A DNA stretch of 64,000 nucleotides from Acinetobacter colistiniresistens (GTDB taxonomy: Bacteria > Pseudomonadota > Gammaproteobacteria > Pseudomonadales > Moraxellaceae), in assembly GCF_000413935.1 (NCBI RefSeq), contig NZ_KE340376.1:4091-68090 (forward strand), in the 5' to 3' direction. The translations under genes were made by a program, and so were the position numbers. The notes below the pieces were generated by a model. The model had not been told where the DNA came from and searched no databases. It was given only the letters and a program-made list of their open reading frames with translations. This document shows, one piece after another, positions 9,184 to 22,030 of the stretch (positions are counted from its first letter, which is position 1; the number at the start of each line of letters is the position of its first letter).

Positions 9184-10824
9184 ATGTCGCAGTTTATCCA
9201 AAGCCGTCGTCGTTTCTTGATTAATAGTGGGAAATTAGCGGTCGGCGTTGCATCCTTCTCAACACTGGCTGCCTGCGGCCTAAGTGACAGCAAAACTCCA
9301 GCAATTATTCTTCCAGAACATGCCAGACCTAAGCTGCCTTCTGGGATTCAAATTGGTGATGTCCGCAATGGCAATGCAACCATTTGGGCACAAGCGGATC
9401 GAGCTGCGAAACTACGTGTAGAATATGACTTTACTGACCGTTTTAAACAACCCAAAGTTATATCGGGTCCAGTAGTAACCGCAGCCAGTGACTATACAGG
9501 GCGAGTGAACCTGACGGGCTTACCCAATGATCAACATATTTTTTTGCGGGTTAGCTTTGAAGATGCGACTCAAAACAATGCCATCAGTGAAACCTATACC
9601 GGTAGTTTCCGTACAATGACAACAGGCACCTCCCCCATTCGTTTTGTGTGGGGTGGCGATGTTGCGGGACAAGGTTGGGGCATTAATCCCGATATTGGAG
9701 GTATGAGAATCTGGGAAACGATGCGCCTACGTCAGCCAGACTTTTTTATTCATAGTGGCGACACCATTTACGCAGATGGACCGATCCAAAATACCGTGAC
9801 TTTACAAGCAGGACAATCATTAAAACCAGATGAGCAACGCATCTGGAAAAATATTGTCACAGAAGAAGTTAGTAAAGTCGCCGAAAGCCTGAAAGAATTC
9901 CGTGGTCGCTATCGTTATAATTTTATGGATGAAAACTTACGCAGATTCGCTGCCGAAGTCCCCCAAATTTGGCAATGGGATGACCATGAAATTACCAATA
10001 ACTGGTCTTCAACGAAAGACCTCAGCAAAAATAATGCTTATACCGAAAAAGACATTAATACGCTGAGTTTTCGCGGTAAACAGGCGTTTTTAGAATACTC
10101 TCCTATGTCTTGGACAAGCGAGGCTCTCAGCGATCAACGCATTTACCGTAAAATCAGTTATGGCCCATTACTCGATGTGTTTGTACTGGATATGCGCTCG
10201 TATCGTGGAGGTAATAGTACCAATTTGCAGACGACTTTAAATGCAGACTCCGCATTTCTAGGTGAAACACAAGTCAACTGGCTGGTAAATGAATTATCAA
10301 ATTCAAAAGCCGTATGGAAAGTGATTGCAGCGGATATGCCCATCGGCTTAAATGTGCAAGATAATTTTGGCGTCGCTGACGGTATTGCTAAAACCTGGGA
10401 GGCAATTGCCAATGGCAACAATGGAACTCCTCTCGGTCGTGAACTGGAAATTGCAGGCTTACTCCGTCGTATTAAAGCAGTAAAAAATATAGTCTGGCTG
10501 ACTGCAGATGTTCATTATTGCGCCGCACATTATTATGATAATACTCAAGCTCAATTTACTGATTTTTCGCCCTTCTGGGAATTTGTAGCAGGACCACTCA
10601 ATGCGGGTACTTTTGGCCCTAATGAAATGGATGCAACGTTTGGTGGGCAAGTGATCTTTGAAAAAACCCCACCTGCGGGTAAAGCGAATCTCTCGCCTTT
10701 GGATGGTTACCAGTTCTTCGGTGAAGTGAATATTGATCCTCAAAGTAAAGCGTTGAAAGTCGAATTTTTTAATCTGGATGGTATTTCTCAATATACCCAA
10801 GAATTAACAGCTGTCTTGGGTTAA
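9184..10824 (+). CDS. phoD: PhoD-type alkaline phosphatase, Tat-exported
   Basis: A 546-residue metallophosphoesterase that releases phosphate from phosphate mono- or diesters outside the cytoplasm. A twin-arginine signal is clear (SRRRFL at 7-12, hydrophobic core 17-28), ending in LAAC with Cys31, so it may also be a lipoprotein. A PhoD_N beta domain (about 50-145) precedes the catalytic domain with GGD near 157-159, HSGD near 190-193, WDDHE at 265-269 and DVHY at 442-445, the expected Fe/Ca ligands. The start ATG follows an AT-rich leader. A Pho-box-like site lies just upstream. It converges on sucD. Confidence 0.9.
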   Translation: MSQFIQSRRRFLINSGKLAVGVASFSTLAACGLSDSKTPAIILPEHARPKLPSGIQIGDVRNGNATIWAQADRAAKLRVEYDFTDRFKQPKVISGPVVTAASDYTGRVNLTGLPNDQHIFLRVSFEDATQNNAISETYTGSFRTMTTGTSPIRFVWGGDVAGQGWGINPDIGGMRIWETMRLRQPDFFIHSGDTIYADGPIQNTVTLQAGQSLKPDEQRIWKNIVTEEVSKVAESLKEFRGRYRYNFMDENLRRFAAEVPQIWQWDDHEITNNWSSTKDLSKNNAYTEKDINTLSFRGKQAFLEYSPMSWTSEALSDQRIYRKISYGPLLDVFVLDMRSYRGGNSTNLQTTLNADSAFLGETQVNWLVNELSNSKAVWKVIAADMPIGLNVQDNFGVADGIAKTWEAIANGNNGTPLGRELEIAGLLRRIKAVKNIVWLTADVHYCAAHYYDNTQAQFTDFSPFWEFVAGPLNAGTFGPNEMDATFGGQVIFEKTPPAGKANLSPLDGYQFFGEVNIDPQSKALKVEFFNLDGISQYTQELTAVLG

Positions 10825-10868
10825 AAGAAAGTGCTGTAAAACAAAATTGAATAACCCTACAACTCAAT

Positions 10869-10901
10869 AAAAAAACCCCAATGTTTCCATTGGGGTTTTT
10901 T
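10869..10901. terminator. Bidirectional terminator between phoD and sucD
   Basis: AAAAACCCCAATG and CATTGGGGTTTTTT form a long stem flanked by A and T runs on both strands, 21 bases from the sucD stop and 45 from the phoD stop. Confidence 0.9.
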
Positions 10902-10921
10902 AAAGATTAAAATCTAACGTA

Positions 10922-11812
10922 TTACGCTAAACCTTTCTCTTTTAAAACTTGCAACATAGTAGAACCAAGCTCAGCTGGGCTACGTGTGTAAGCCATTCCC
11001 GCACGTTCAAATGCAGCAAATTTCTCTTCAGCAGTACCTTGACCGCCAGAAATGATCGCACCAGCGTGACCCATACGCTTGCCTTTAGGCGCAGTTACAC
11101 CAGCGATGTAACCGACTACAGGCTTAGTCACGTTTGATTTGATGAATTCAGCAGCTTCTTCTTCCGCTGTACCACCGATCTCACCGATCATGATGATTGC
11201 ATCAGTATCTGGATCGTCTTGGAACAATTGAAGTGCTTCAATCTGGTTCATACCTGGGATTGGGTCACCACCAATACCGATACAAGTAGACTGACCTAAA
11301 CCAAGCTTAGTTGTTTGAGCAACAGCTTCATAAGTCAATGTACCTGAACGTGAGATGATACCAATACGACCTGGTTGGTGGATGTGACCAGGCATAATAC
11401 CAATCTTACATTCACCTGGAGTGATCACGCCTGGGCAGTTAGGACCAACTAAACGAGTACCGTTACCGTTAGTTTCTAAGTAGCGTTTAGCTTTAAGCAT
11501 GTCGATTGTTGGAACACCTTCAGTGATCACAACGATCAGGCCAACACCTGAATCAACCGCTTCAACGATTGAGTCTAAAACGAATGGAGCTGGTACATAG
11601 ATAACAGATGCGTCTGCATTTGTTTCACGTACTGCTTCTTTCATTGTGTTGAATACTGGTAGGTCAAGGTGAGTTGTACCACCTTTACCTGGAGTAACAC
11701 CACCAACAACTTTTGTACCGTAGTCTAAAGCTTGTGCAGAGTGGAAAGTACCGTTTTTACCAGTAAAACCTTGTACCAATACTTTAGTGTCTTTATTAAT
11801 TAATACGCTCAT
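10922..11812 (-). CDS. sucD: Succinyl-CoA synthetase, alpha subunit
   Basis: A 296-residue subunit that, with SucC, converts succinyl-CoA to succinate with ATP or GTP formation in the TCA cycle. It has the CoA-binding Rossmann domain ([10 protein letters not shown] near 15-24) and the phosphohistidine loop [10 protein letters not shown] with His249, so it is intact. It starts 12 bases after sucC with GGAGT as ribosome binding site. It is the last gene of the suc cluster. Confidence 0.97.
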   Translation of the reverse strand: MSVLINKDTKVLVQGFTGKNGTFHSAQALDYGTKVVGGVTPGKGGTTHLDLPVFNTMKEAVRETNADASVIYVPAPFVLDSIVEAVDSGVGLIVVITEGVPTIDMLKAKRYLETNGNGTRLVGPNCPGVITPGECKIGIMPGHIHQPGRIGIISRSGTLTYEAVAQTTKLGLGQSTCIGIGGDPIPGMNQIEALQLFQDDPDTDAIIMIGEIGGTAEEEAAEFIKSNVTKPVVGYIAGVTAPKGKRMGHAGAIISGGQGTAEEKFAAFERAGMAYTRSPAELGSTMLQVLKEKGLA

Positions 11813-11824
11813 GATTGATACTCC

Positions 11825-12991
11825 TTACGCTTTAACTGCAGCTACAACTTTTTCTGCGGCATCAGATAAACCGTTCGCAGAAATTAATTTCAAACCTGAT
11901 TCATCAAGTAATTTAGCACCTAACTCAGCGTTGTTACCTTCTAAACGAACAACAACTGGTACAGTTACGTTTACTTCTTGAACCGCTGCAATAATTGCTT
12001 CAGCAATCATGTCACAACGTACGATACCACCGAAGATGTTGATTAAAACACCTTGTACAGACGTATCAGCAAGGATGATTTTGAACGCTTCGATTACGCG
12101 CTCTTTCGTAGCACCGCCACCAACGTCAAGGAAGTTTGCAGGCTGACCACCATAAAGTTTGATGATGTCCATAGTTGCCATTGCAAGACCAGCACCATTC
12201 ACCATACAACCAATGTTACCTTCTAAAGCAACATAGTTAAGGTCAAATTCAGATGCTTTCAATTCACGCTCATTCTCTTGAGATTTGTCACGTAAAGCAG
12301 CAACTTTAGGTAAACGGTAAAGCGCGTTAGAGTCGATACCTACTTTCGCATCTACACATAAAATATCGCCATTTTCACGAACTGAAAGTGGGTTAATTTC
12401 AAATAATGCAAAGTCATTTTCAACAAATGCTTGGTAAGCAGCAGCCATAATTTTTACAAATTGACCTACTTGCTTGTCTTTCAAACCTAAAGCAAACGCA
12501 ACTTCACGTGCTTGGAATGGTTGTAAGCCAACTAAAGGATCAACTTCAACTTTGATAATTTTTTCAGGCGTTTCTTCCGCAACTTTCTCGATTTCTACAC
12601 CACCTTCGGTAGAAGCCATGAAAGTAATACGACGGCTAGAACGGTCTACAACCGCGCCTAAGTAAAGCTCACGCTCAACTGGGTAAACATCTTCAGCAAC
12701 GATGATGCTGTTTACTGGCTGACCATTTGCATCTGTTTGATACGTTACAAGACGAGTACCAATGATGTTGTTAGCAAATTCGATGACATCTTCTTTAGAT
12801 TTTGCAACTTTAACGCCGCCAGCCTTACCACGGCCACCAGCATGAACTTGCGCTTTCATTACTGCGAATTTACCACCAAGCTGTTCAAATGCAGCAACTG
12901 CTTCGTCTGCATTTGTTGCCAAGATACCTTCTTGTACTGGCATGCCATATTCTTTCAATAATGCTTTAGCTTGATACTCATGTAAGTTCAT
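11825..12991 (-). CDS. sucC: Succinyl-CoA synthetase, beta subunit
   Basis: A 388-residue ATP-grasp protein starting [18 protein letters not shown], with the nucleotide-binding segment ([16 protein letters not shown], about 45-60) and the C-terminal ligase domain ([19 protein letters not shown]). It pairs with SucD in substrate-level phosphorylation. It is tightly linked to sucD, but separated from lpd by 136 bases that contain a terminator. Confidence 0.97.
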   Translation of the reverse strand: MNLHEYQAKALLKEYGMPVQEGILATNADEAVAAFEQLGGKFAVMKAQVHAGGRGKAGGVKVAKSKEDVIEFANNIIGTRLVTYQTDANGQPVNSIIVAEDVYPVERELYLGAVVDRSSRRITFMASTEGGVEIEKVAEETPEKIIKVEVDPLVGLQPFQAREVAFALGLKDKQVGQFVKIMAAAYQAFVENDFALFEINPLSVRENGDILCVDAKVGIDSNALYRLPKVAALRDKSQENERELKASEFDLNYVALEGNIGCMVNGAGLAMATMDIIKLYGGQPANFLDVGGGATKERVIEAFKIILADTSVQGVLINIFGGIVRCDMIAEAIIAAVQEVNVTVPVVVRLEGNNAELGAKLLDESGLKLISANGLSDAAEKVVAAVKA

Positions 12992-13100
12992 TTAGTTACC
13001 TACTATGTTGTTTGTGTGATACAGCCCAGATCTTCTTAAAATCAGACTGCTACATATTGAATAAATGATTGCCTGAACCAGACAATCATCATCATTCAAA

Positions 13101-13122
13101 AAAGTGTGGCGAACCACACTTT
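13101..13122 (-). terminator. Terminator between lpd and sucC
   Basis: On the minus strand AAAGTGTGG, loop TTCG, CCACACTTT is followed by more T. The 9-bp stem with a UUCG tetraloop and T run follows the lpd stop by 6 bases, so lpd transcription should partly stop before sucCD. Confidence 0.85.
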
Positions 13123-13127
13123 ATGTT

Positions 13128-14603
<1,476 letters not shown>

Positions 14604-14620
14604 AGGCAATATTTGTAGTA

Positions 14621-15811
14621 TTAAAGATCAAGAATGAGTTTAGCTGGCTCTTCTAACAATTCTTTGATTGTTACCAAGAAACCTACCGCTTCTTTACCAT
14701 CGATTAAACGGTGGTCATAAGAAAGCGCTAAGTACATCATTGGCAAGATTTCAACTTGACCATTTACCGCCATAGGACGTTCTTGGATTTTATGCATACC
14801 CAAGATCGCTGTTTGCGGCGTATTCAAAATCGGCGTAGATAATAATGAACCGAAAGTACCACCATTGGTAATCGTGAACGTACCGCCAGTCATGTCTTCG
14901 ATACCTAATTTACCGTCACGTGCTTTGAAAGCGTAATCACGGATACCGTTTTCCACTTCTGCATAGTTCATACGGTCAGTATCACGAAGGACTGGTACAA
15001 CTAAGCCACGCTCACTCGATACAGCAACACCGATGTCATAGAAACCGTGATAAACAATATCATCACCATCAATAGAACCGTTCACTGCTGGGTAGCGTTT
15101 CAATGCTTCAGTCGCTGCTTTAACGAAGAAAGACATAAAGCCTAAACGCGCACCATGACGTTTTTCGAAAGCATCTTTATATTGCTTACGCATTTCCATG
15201 ATTGGCTTCATGTTAACTTCGTTGAACGTTGTTAACATTGCAGTTTGTTGTGTAGCCGCCAATAAACGCTCAGCAACACGCTTACGTAAACGTGTCATTG
15301 GAACACGTTTCTCGATACGCTCACCTACAGCAACGCTTAATGGTTGAACTGATGTACCTGGCTTATGATTCGCAACATCTTCTTTCGTGATGCGACCGCC
15401 ACGGCCTGTACCTTGAACGTCAGCAGCATTAATACCTGTTTCAGATAATGCTTTACGCACTGCAGGCGCTTGGTTTTGGTCAACGGCTTGAGTTGATGCA
15501 GCAGCCGCAGGAGCAGATGCAGCAGGCGCCGCTTCTGCTGGTGCAGCAGCTTCAGGAGCAGACGCAGCAACAGCACCAGCTTCGAATTGAGCAATTACTT
15601 CGTCAGAAAGAACGGTATCGCCTTCACCTTTGATGATTGCAACTAAGCTACCATCAGCTGGAGCAACCACTTCTAAAACAACTTTATCGGTTTCAATGTC
15701 ACAGATCACTTCATCACGTGATACAGGTTCACCTACTTTCTTGTGCCAAGTTGCGATCGTACCGTCAGCAACTGACTCTGGAAATACCGGTGCTTTAATT
15801 TCGGTTGCCAT
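14621..15811 (-). CDS. sucB: Dihydrolipoyl succinyltransferase (E2 of 2-oxoglutarate dehydrogenase)
   Basis: A 396-residue E2 that forms the core of the complex and transfers succinyl groups to CoA. Domains in order: a single lipoyl domain with the lipoylated Lys43 in [11 protein letters not shown], an Ala/Pro-rich linker (about 78-108), an E3-binding peripheral domain (about 112-150), and the catalytic domain ending with SYDHRLIDG and the active His367. Its ATG shares one base with the sucA stop (TAATG), so translation is coupled. Confidence 0.96.
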   Translation of the reverse strand: MATEIKAPVFPESVADGTIATWHKKVGEPVSRDEVICDIETDKVVLEVVAPADGSLVAIIKGEGDTVLSDEVIAQFEAGAVAASAPEAAAPAEAAPAASAPAAAASTQAVDQNQAPAVRKALSETGINAADVQGTGRGGRITKEDVANHKPGTSVQPLSVAVGERIEKRVPMTRLRKRVAERLLAATQQTAMLTTFNEVNMKPIMEMRKQYKDAFEKRHGARLGFMSFFVKAATEALKRYPAVNGSIDGDDIVYHGFYDIGVAVSSERGLVVPVLRDTDRMNYAEVENGIRDYAFKARDGKLGIEDMTGGTFTITNGGTFGSLLSTPILNTPQTAILGMHKIQERPMAVNGQVEILPMMYLALSYDHRLIDGKEAVGFLVTIKELLEEPAKLILDL

Positions 15812-18651
15812 TATTTAGAATCTCCTGATTGATCAACTTCAATCGCAAGTGCGTCATTGATAAGCTGAGCTTGTTGTTTTGCATGCAAGTATGGCGAGCC
15901 ACAAGCAGGTGCGGCAGAAGCGTCACGACCAGCATAGCTAATACGGATTTGTTTACCAGATTTAAGAACGTCTTCATACAAACGAGGAACGATGAATAAC
16001 CAAGCGCCTTGGTTCTTCGGCTCTTCTTGTGCCCAAACAAGTTCTTGAATGTTTGGATACTCAGCCATAACTTCAGCCAAGCGTTGTTCTGGGTATGGAT
16101 ACAATTGTTCGATACGCACGATAGCTACATGGTTTAAACCAAGTTCACGACGTTTTTCGAGTAAATCGTAATAGACCTTACCACCACAAAGCACTAAGCG
16201 AGTTACGTCAGCTTTGTTGATTTGATCAATTTCATCGATCACTGTTTGGAATGAACCGTTTGCTAATTCATCTAAAGTTGAAGTCGCAAGTTTATGACGG
16301 AGTAATGATTTAGGTGACATTACGATCATCGGTTTACGGATCGGACGAACTGCCTGACGACGTAATGCATGGAAAATCTGTGCAGGCGTCGTTGGTGTCA
16401 TCACTTGCATATTGTCTTCAGCACAGAGCTGTAAGAAACGCTCTAAACGTGCAGATGAATGCTCTGGACCTTGACCTTCATAGCCGTGTGGCAACAACAT
16501 GGTTAGACCACACACACGCTCCCACTTGGTTTCACCCGAAGCGATAAACTGGTCAATCACCACTTGCGCACAGTTTGCGAAGTCACCAAATTGTGCTTCC
16601 CAAACAATCAAGCTTTTCGGTAATGTGGTTGAGTAGCCATATTCAAATGCAAGCACAGCTTCTTCAGACAATAAAGAGTCATAAATCGCTGTACGCGGTT
16701 GATTCTCTTTAATGTGGCAAAGCGGAATGTAAACAGAACCATCAACTTGGTTGTGTAATTTAGCATGACGGTGTGAGAACGTACCACGCCCTACGTCTTC
16801 GCCCGTAATACGAACCAAGAAACCATCATCAAGTAAAGTTGCATACGCTAAGGTTTCTGCAGCACCCCAGTTGAGTGGCATTTCACCTGTTTGCATTTTT
16901 ACGCGATCATCAATGACTTTTTGAACTTGGCGCTGTAATACAAAACCTTCTGGCAATGTATTCATTTTTAAACCAAGTTCTTTCAAGCGATCAGCGCTGA
17001 ATGTGGTATCCCAAAGATCGGTGTACTCATGGCCCAAATATGGCGTCCAATCGACAAACATCTTTTTGTTTGGTTCACGTACCAAGGCATTGGCAACGTG
17101 GTTACCTGCTTCTAGATCAGAACGGTAGCCTTCAACCATCGCATCTGCACTTGAACGATCAAGTACTTTTTCTTGAACCAGTTGATCAGCATACAAGGTA
17201 CGCGTAGTCGCTTTCTTGTTGATCACTTGATACATCAATGGTTGAGTTGCAGATGGTTCATCCGCTTCGTTATGACCACGACGACGGTAGCAGAACAAGT
17301 CTAGGATGACATCTTTACGGAACTCATGACGGAAGTCATGTGCAATTTGAGTCGCGAAAATAACAGCTTCAGGATCATCACCATTGACATGGAAAATCGG
17401 TGACTGAATCATTTTTGCAACGTCAGTACAGTATTCTGTAGAACGTGTATCACGTGGATCAGAAGTCGTGAAGCCCACTTGGTTGTTGATCACGATATGA
17501 ACGGTACCGCCCACTGTGTAACCACGTGTTTGTGACATCTGGAAGGTTTCTTGGTTTACACCTTGACCTGCAAATGCAGCATCACCATGCACGATGACAG
17601 GAAGTACATCATCACCGCCAATGTCACGACGACGAACTTGACGTGCACGTACTGAACCTTCGACCACAGGGCCAACGATTTCGAGATGGGATGGGTTAAA
17701 CGCCAATGCTAAGTGAACTTCGCCACCTGGAGTCATCACGTTTGAAGAGAAACCTTGGTGGTACTTAACGTCGCCAGAACCTTTTTTATGCAGGCTCTTG
17801 CCTTCGAATTCACCGAAAAGGTCCGCAGGGTTTTTACCCATAATGTTGACAAGAAGGTTGAGACGACCACGGTGTGGCATACCAATCACAACTTCTTTAC
17901 AACCGACGCTACCAGCACGCTGAATGATTTCATTCATCATTGGAATAAAAGACTCACCGCCTTCTACACCAAAACGTTTCGCGCCAACGAATTTATTACC
18001 AAGATACTTTTCCAAGCCTTCTGCAGCAGTTAAACGCTCTAAGAAGCCTTTTTTCTGGTCGTTGGTATAATTGAATTTACCGCGAACACCTTCTAGACGC
18101 TGTTGAATCCAGCGCTTTTCTTTGGTGTCAACGATATGCATGTATTCTGCACCAATTGAACCGCAGTAGGTTGCTTCCATGGCATCAACCATTTCAGACA
18201 ATGTTGCTTCTGCTTTGCCAATTGCGAGGTTGCCTGTATTAAATACAGTATCAAGATCAGATTTTGTTAAACCGTGAGCAGATAAATCGAGGTCAGGAAC
18301 GTCTTCACGTTTCGCCAGACCTAATGGATCGAGTTTAGCTTTTTGGTGACCACGGTTACGGTAAGCAGCGATTAATTGTAATACACCAATTTGACGACGC
18401 TCATGTTCTGTACTTACAGTGCTTTGAACAACAGGTTGAACTCGGCTTGCATTACGACCCAGAAGGAGGAATTGCTCGCGCACACTGCCGTGTGGTTGAT
18501 CACCTTTAGGGTATTTATCGAAATATTCACGCCAATCCTCTGACACTGAGGTTGGAGAAGTTAGGTACTGTTCGTATAGCTCTTCAATATACGCTGCACT
18601 ATCAGCGGAAAGTTCAGTGTCAAGACGCGATGCGTCAGCAACTTCTTGCAT
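15811..18651 (-). CDS. sucA: 2-oxoglutarate dehydrogenase E1 component
   Basis: A 946-residue thiamine-diphosphate enzyme that decarboxylates 2-oxoglutarate and passes succinyl to SucB. Visible are the N-terminal SucB-binding segment ([12 protein letters not shown]), [12 protein letters not shown], the TPP/Mg region ([13 protein letters not shown]) and the C-terminal transketolase-like domain ([22 protein letters not shown]), all usual. I prefer the ATG at 18651 (MQEVADASR); an in-frame ATG at 18663 sits directly against AGGAA, too close for a usual site, so the start is not certain. A TTGACA at 18724-18719 (minus strand) may belong to its own promoter. Confidence 0.95.
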   Translation of the reverse strand: MQEVADASRLDTELSADSAAYIEELYEQYLTSPTSVSEDWREYFDKYPKGDQPHGSVREQFLLLGRNASRVQPVVQSTVSTEHERRQIGVLQLIAAYRNRGHQKAKLDPLGLAKREDVPDLDLSAHGLTKSDLDTVFNTGNLAIGKAEATLSEMVDAMEATYCGSIGAEYMHIVDTKEKRWIQQRLEGVRGKFNYTNDQKKGFLERLTAAEGLEKYLGNKFVGAKRFGVEGGESFIPMMNEIIQRAGSVGCKEVVIGMPHRGRLNLLVNIMGKNPADLFGEFEGKSLHKKGSGDVKYHQGFSSNVMTPGGEVHLALAFNPSHLEIVGPVVEGSVRARQVRRRDIGGDDVLPVIVHGDAAFAGQGVNQETFQMSQTRGYTVGGTVHIVINNQVGFTTSDPRDTRSTEYCTDVAKMIQSPIFHVNGDDPEAVIFATQIAHDFRHEFRKDVILDLFCYRRRGHNEADEPSATQPLMYQVINKKATTRTLYADQLVQEKVLDRSSADAMVEGYRSDLEAGNHVANALVREPNKKMFVDWTPYLGHEYTDLWDTTFSADRLKELGLKMNTLPEGFVLQRQVQKVIDDRVKMQTGEMPLNWGAAETLAYATLLDDGFLVRITGEDVGRGTFSHRHAKLHNQVDGSVYIPLCHIKENQPRTAIYDSLLSEEAVLAFEYGYSTTLPKSLIVWEAQFGDFANCAQVVIDQFIASGETKWERVCGLTMLLPHGYEGQGPEHSSARLERFLQLCAEDNMQVMTPTTPAQIFHALRRQAVRPIRKPMIVMSPKSLLRHKLATSTLDELANGSFQTVIDEIDQINKADVTRLVLCGGKVYYDLLEKRRELGLNHVAIVRIEQLYPYPEQRLAEVMAEYPNIQELVWAQEEPKNQGAWLFIVPRLYEDVLKSGKQIRISYAGRDASAAPACGSPYLHAKQQAQLINDALAIEVDQSGDSK

Positions 18652-18663
18652 TTTTGGACCCAT

Positions 18664-19348
18664 TTCCTATTGCAAAAAATAATACAGGCTGCCTTTTAAG
18701 CACACCCATGATTCATAGTGTCAAATTGGTAACACGACACTACTACCCAAGATCATCCAACCTTGAGACATTATCACTACACATCAGGAGTATTCCCTTT
18801 GATGTAACAAATGAGTTAGGCATCTTCAATTCAAGACACATAACTCATTCTTCATACTCGATGAAATCGAGCAATTTTTTGCAAATCATTTTAGAAAAAT
18901 TAAATACGTTTTTAACTTTTCTAAATTGACTTTTTCTGTAAAACCTGTACAAATCGTTGAGGCGTTATCTTTTGATAAACCCAAGAATCTGCTTATTTTT
19001 TGATTCCAGTTGTGGCAGAAATCCTAACATGTTCTCAAGCTTGGATTGATTTTTTTGACACATACCATCCATAAAGCAGCGAAATACACATATCAAATTA
19101 TATTCTAATATACCGCCCTTTTGATAAAAGTTGCACTCCAATCGGTCAAAAATAAACATTCTCTACAAATCTTGCACAAACACTATTCAATTTGATGAAA
19201 AATAAACCAATATTTTTAATATATCGGTCCTTATGATTTGTCTTAACAGCAAAATCTATAAATATTTAAGGCCGAATTACTAAAATTCAAGTCTAAAATA
19301 TTTAAGTAAACACTTTTTAACCAAGCTCATCCTTTAATCAAATCCCAA
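18664..19348. other. Long AT-rich gap between sdhB and sucA
   Basis: Nearly 700 bases without a convincing gene; the short frames here have no recognisable product and no good ribosome binding sites. On the minus strand TTGACA at 18724-18719, an 18-base spacer and CTTAAA is a weak promoter candidate for sucA. The length and the terminator after sdhB argue that sucA has its own promoter. Confidence 0.5.
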
Positions 19349-19383
19349 TAAAAAAAGAAGCCCCTTTCGGAGCTCCTTTTTCA
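19349..19383 (-). terminator. sdhB terminator
   Basis: On the minus strand AAGGAGCTCC, GAAA loop and GGGGCTTCTT (two G-U pairs), followed by a T run, beginning about 15 bases past the sdhB stop. Confidence 0.8.
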
Positions 19384-19397
19384 CATTAGAAAACAGA

Positions 19398-20108
19398 TTA
19401 ACCTGCTTGATCTAACAACATATTACGAATGTGACCAATTGCCTTTGTCGGGTTTAAGCCTTTAGGACATACAGATACACAGTTCATGATCCCTTTACAA
19501 CGGAACAAAGAGAACGGGTCATCTAAACGAGCCAAACGTTCTTGTGTTGCCGTATCACGAGAATCGATGATAAAGCGGTATGCATTTAACAATGCAGATG
19601 GTCCAAGGAACTTATCAGGGTTCCACCAGAATGATGGGCATGATGTTGAACAACATGCACAAAGAATACATTCATACAGACCATCTAAGTGTTCACGCTC
19701 TGCTTGAGACTGTAAACGCTCTTTCGCTGGCGCTGGCTGATTGTTAATCAAGAATGGTTGAATCTTGTCATATTGATCATAGAACTGGTTCATGTCTACA
19801 ACCAAGTCTTTTACGACTGGTAAACCAGGTAAAGGACGGATCACAATCTTCTCTGGTAAGTCGTTCAAGTTCCACAAGCACGCCAAACCATTTTTACCAT
19901 TAATGTTCACACCATCCGAACCACAAATACCTTCACGGCAAGAGCGACGAAATGTTAATGATTCATCTTGTATTTTCAACGCAAGTAACGCATCAAGCAA
20001 CATACGATGCTTATCGGTTAACTCAAGTTTGAACGTTTGCATGTACGGCGCTTTATCCTTATCAGGATCATAGCGGTAGATTTCGAATGTACGAGTGCCT
20101 CTACTCAT
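19398..20108 (-). CDS. sdhB: Succinate dehydrogenase iron-sulfur subunit
   Basis: A 236-residue subunit carrying electrons from SdhA to quinone. It has the [2Fe-2S] cysteines in CREGICGSDG plus a later Cys in GLAC, and the [4Fe-4S] and [3Fe-4S] cysteines in CILCACCSTSCP and CKGIMNCVSVCPKG. All ligands are present. The start at 20108 has GGGAGAA upstream and is 14 bases after sdhA. Last gene of sdhCDAB. Confidence 0.97.
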   Translation of the reverse strand: MSRGTRTFEIYRYDPDKDKAPYMQTFKLELTDKHRMLLDALLALKIQDESLTFRRSCREGICGSDGVNINGKNGLACLWNLNDLPEKIVIRPLPGLPVVKDLVVDMNQFYDQYDKIQPFLINNQPAPAKERLQSQAEREHLDGLYECILCACCSTSCPSFWWNPDKFLGPSALLNAYRFIIDSRDTATQERLARLDDPFSLFRCKGIMNCVSVCPKGLNPTKAIGHIRNMLLDQAG

Positions 20109-20122
20109 CTTTGTTCTCCCGA

Positions 20123-22018
20123 TTAGAATGTACGTGGCTTAGGTTCAATTGCTTCAACCGTTAATGGGCTGAAACGAACTGGCTTATATTCAAGACGGTT
20201 GTCTGACGAATACCATAATGTATGCTTCATCCACTCATCATCACGGCGACCGTAAGAATAAGTTGGGTGATCAGGTGCTAACTCATAGTCAACAACCGTA
20301 TGCGCACCACGACATTCTTTACGTGCAGCAGCAGAAATCAGAGTCGCCTTCGCAACTTCATACAAGTTTTCAACTTCTAAGGCTTCAACACGTGCCGTGT
20401 TAAATACTTTAGATTTGTCTTTCAAATGAATGTTACGAACACGTGGCTCAATCGCAAGAATTTCTTTTACGCCTTTATCAAGCAATGCTTGAGTGCGGAA
20501 TACACCTGCGTGATCTTGTACGATGTCACGGATTGCATCAGCAACTTCTTGCGCGTTTTCACCTGTGGTTGAATCATCAAGCTTACGAATACGCTCTAAG
20601 GTGTTAACCAACACATCTGCTGGAAGCGGTTGGTAATCATCGCCATGATGTTTAGTCACGTAATCAATGATGTGCTCGCCAGCTGCTTTACCAAACACAA
20701 CAAGGTCAAGCAATGAGTTGGTACCTAAACGGTTTGCACCATGTACAGATACGCAAGAACATTCACCAATTGCATAGAAACCTTTTACAGGCTTCACATA
20801 ATCACGTGTACCTTTATAAGAATACTCTTTAGTATCTTTATCATAGTGCGCAGAGAATTCACCCTCTTCCACACCATGTGGCACAACCACTTGACCATGA
20901 ATATTGGTTGGAATACCACCCATTTGATAATGGATTGTTGGTACTACAGGAATTGGCTCTTTGGTACAGTCAACGTTCGCAAACTTCTTACCAATCTCAT
21001 ATACAGATGGAAGACGCTTCATAATCGTTTCAGCACCTAAATGCGTCATATCCAACAAGATATAATCGGCTTTAGGACCACAACCACGACCTTCTTTAAT
21101 TTCTTGGTCCATAGAGCGTGATACGAAGTCACGTGGTGCCAAATCTTTTAAAGTCGGTGCATAACGTTCCATGAATGGTTCGCCGTCTTTATTACGAAGA
21201 ATTGCACCTTCGCCACGACAACCTTCAGTTAACAAGACGCCTGCGCCTGCAACACCCGTTGGGTGGAATTGCCAGAATTCCATATCTTGTAATGGAATAC
21301 CCGCACGAGCAGCCATACCAAGACCGTCACCAGTATTGATATAAGCATTGGTTGATGCACGGTAAACACGACCCGCACCACCAGTAGCAAATAAAGTTGC
21401 TTTTGCTTGGAATACCGCAATGTTACCTGTTTCTTGGTCAATTGCAGTCACACCAAGCACATCACCCGCTTCGTTACGGATCAAGTCTAATGCAATCCAC
21501 TCAACATAAAACTGGGTACCCATTTTTACGTTGCTTTGATACAAGGTATGAAGTAAAGCATGACCTGTACGGTCAGCCGCAGCACACGCACGCGGAACAG
21601 CTTTTTCACCGTAGTTTGCAGAGTGACCACCGAATGGACGCTGATAGATCGTACCATCTTGGTTACGGTCAAACGGCATACCTAAGTGTTCAAGCTCGTA
21701 AACAACTTTTGGCGCTTCACGCGTCATGAACTCGATTGCGTCCTGATCGCCTAACCAGTCAGAACCTTTAACCGTGTCATAGAAGTGATAGTGCCAGTTA
21801 TCTTCTTGCATGTTACCTAACGATGCACCGATACCACCTTGAGCAGCAACCGTGTGCGAACGTGTCGGGAATACTTTGGTCAATACCGCAACTTTTAAAC
21901 CCGCTTGAGCAAGTTGGTAAGCAGCGCGCATACCAGAACCACCACCACCGACAATTACGGCGTCGAAAGTGAGGTTTTGAATATTTGAATAATCTTCTTT
22001 AGGGTTAATTGCGCCCAT
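20123..22018 (-). CDS. sdhA: Succinate dehydrogenase flavoprotein subunit
   Basis: A 631-residue subunit that oxidises succinate to fumarate. The FAD-binding GGGGSGMRAAYQLAQ is near residue 24, SHTVAAQGG (His of the covalent FAD link) near 55, and HPTGVAGAGVLLTEGCRGEG and RANRLGTNSLLD-type segments (here GANRLGTNS) follow. It faces the cytoplasm, docked on SdhB and the SdhCD anchor. GGAAGAG precedes the ATG; it follows sdhD by 12 bases. Confidence 0.97.
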   Translation of the reverse strand: MGAINPKEDYSNIQNLTFDAVIVGGGGSGMRAAYQLAQAGLKVAVLTKVFPTRSHTVAAQGGIGASLGNMQEDNWHYHFYDTVKGSDWLGDQDAIEFMTREAPKVVYELEHLGMPFDRNQDGTIYQRPFGGHSANYGEKAVPRACAAADRTGHALLHTLYQSNVKMGTQFYVEWIALDLIRNEAGDVLGVTAIDQETGNIAVFQAKATLFATGGAGRVYRASTNAYINTGDGLGMAARAGIPLQDMEFWQFHPTGVAGAGVLLTEGCRGEGAILRNKDGEPFMERYAPTLKDLAPRDFVSRSMDQEIKEGRGCGPKADYILLDMTHLGAETIMKRLPSVYEIGKKFANVDCTKEPIPVVPTIHYQMGGIPTNIHGQVVVPHGVEEGEFSAHYDKDTKEYSYKGTRDYVKPVKGFYAIGECSCVSVHGANRLGTNSLLDLVVFGKAAGEHIIDYVTKHHGDDYQPLPADVLVNTLERIRKLDDSTTGENAQEVADAIRDIVQDHAGVFRTQALLDKGVKEILAIEPRVRNIHLKDKSKVFNTARVEALEVENLYEVAKATLISAAARKECRGAHTVVDYELAPDHPTYSYGRRDDEWMKHTLWYSSDNRLEYKPVRFSPLTVEAIEPKPRTF

Positions 22019-22030
22019 GATCTCTTCCTA

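Noticed and set aside
18552..18929. Plus-strand frame of 125 codons across the sucA start
   Set aside because: Antisense to sucA for part of its length, low-complexity ending, no ribosome binding site.
18965..19159. Minus-strand frame of 64 codons between sdhB and sucA
   Set aside because: No ribosome binding site, no known product and AT-rich composition; treated as chance.
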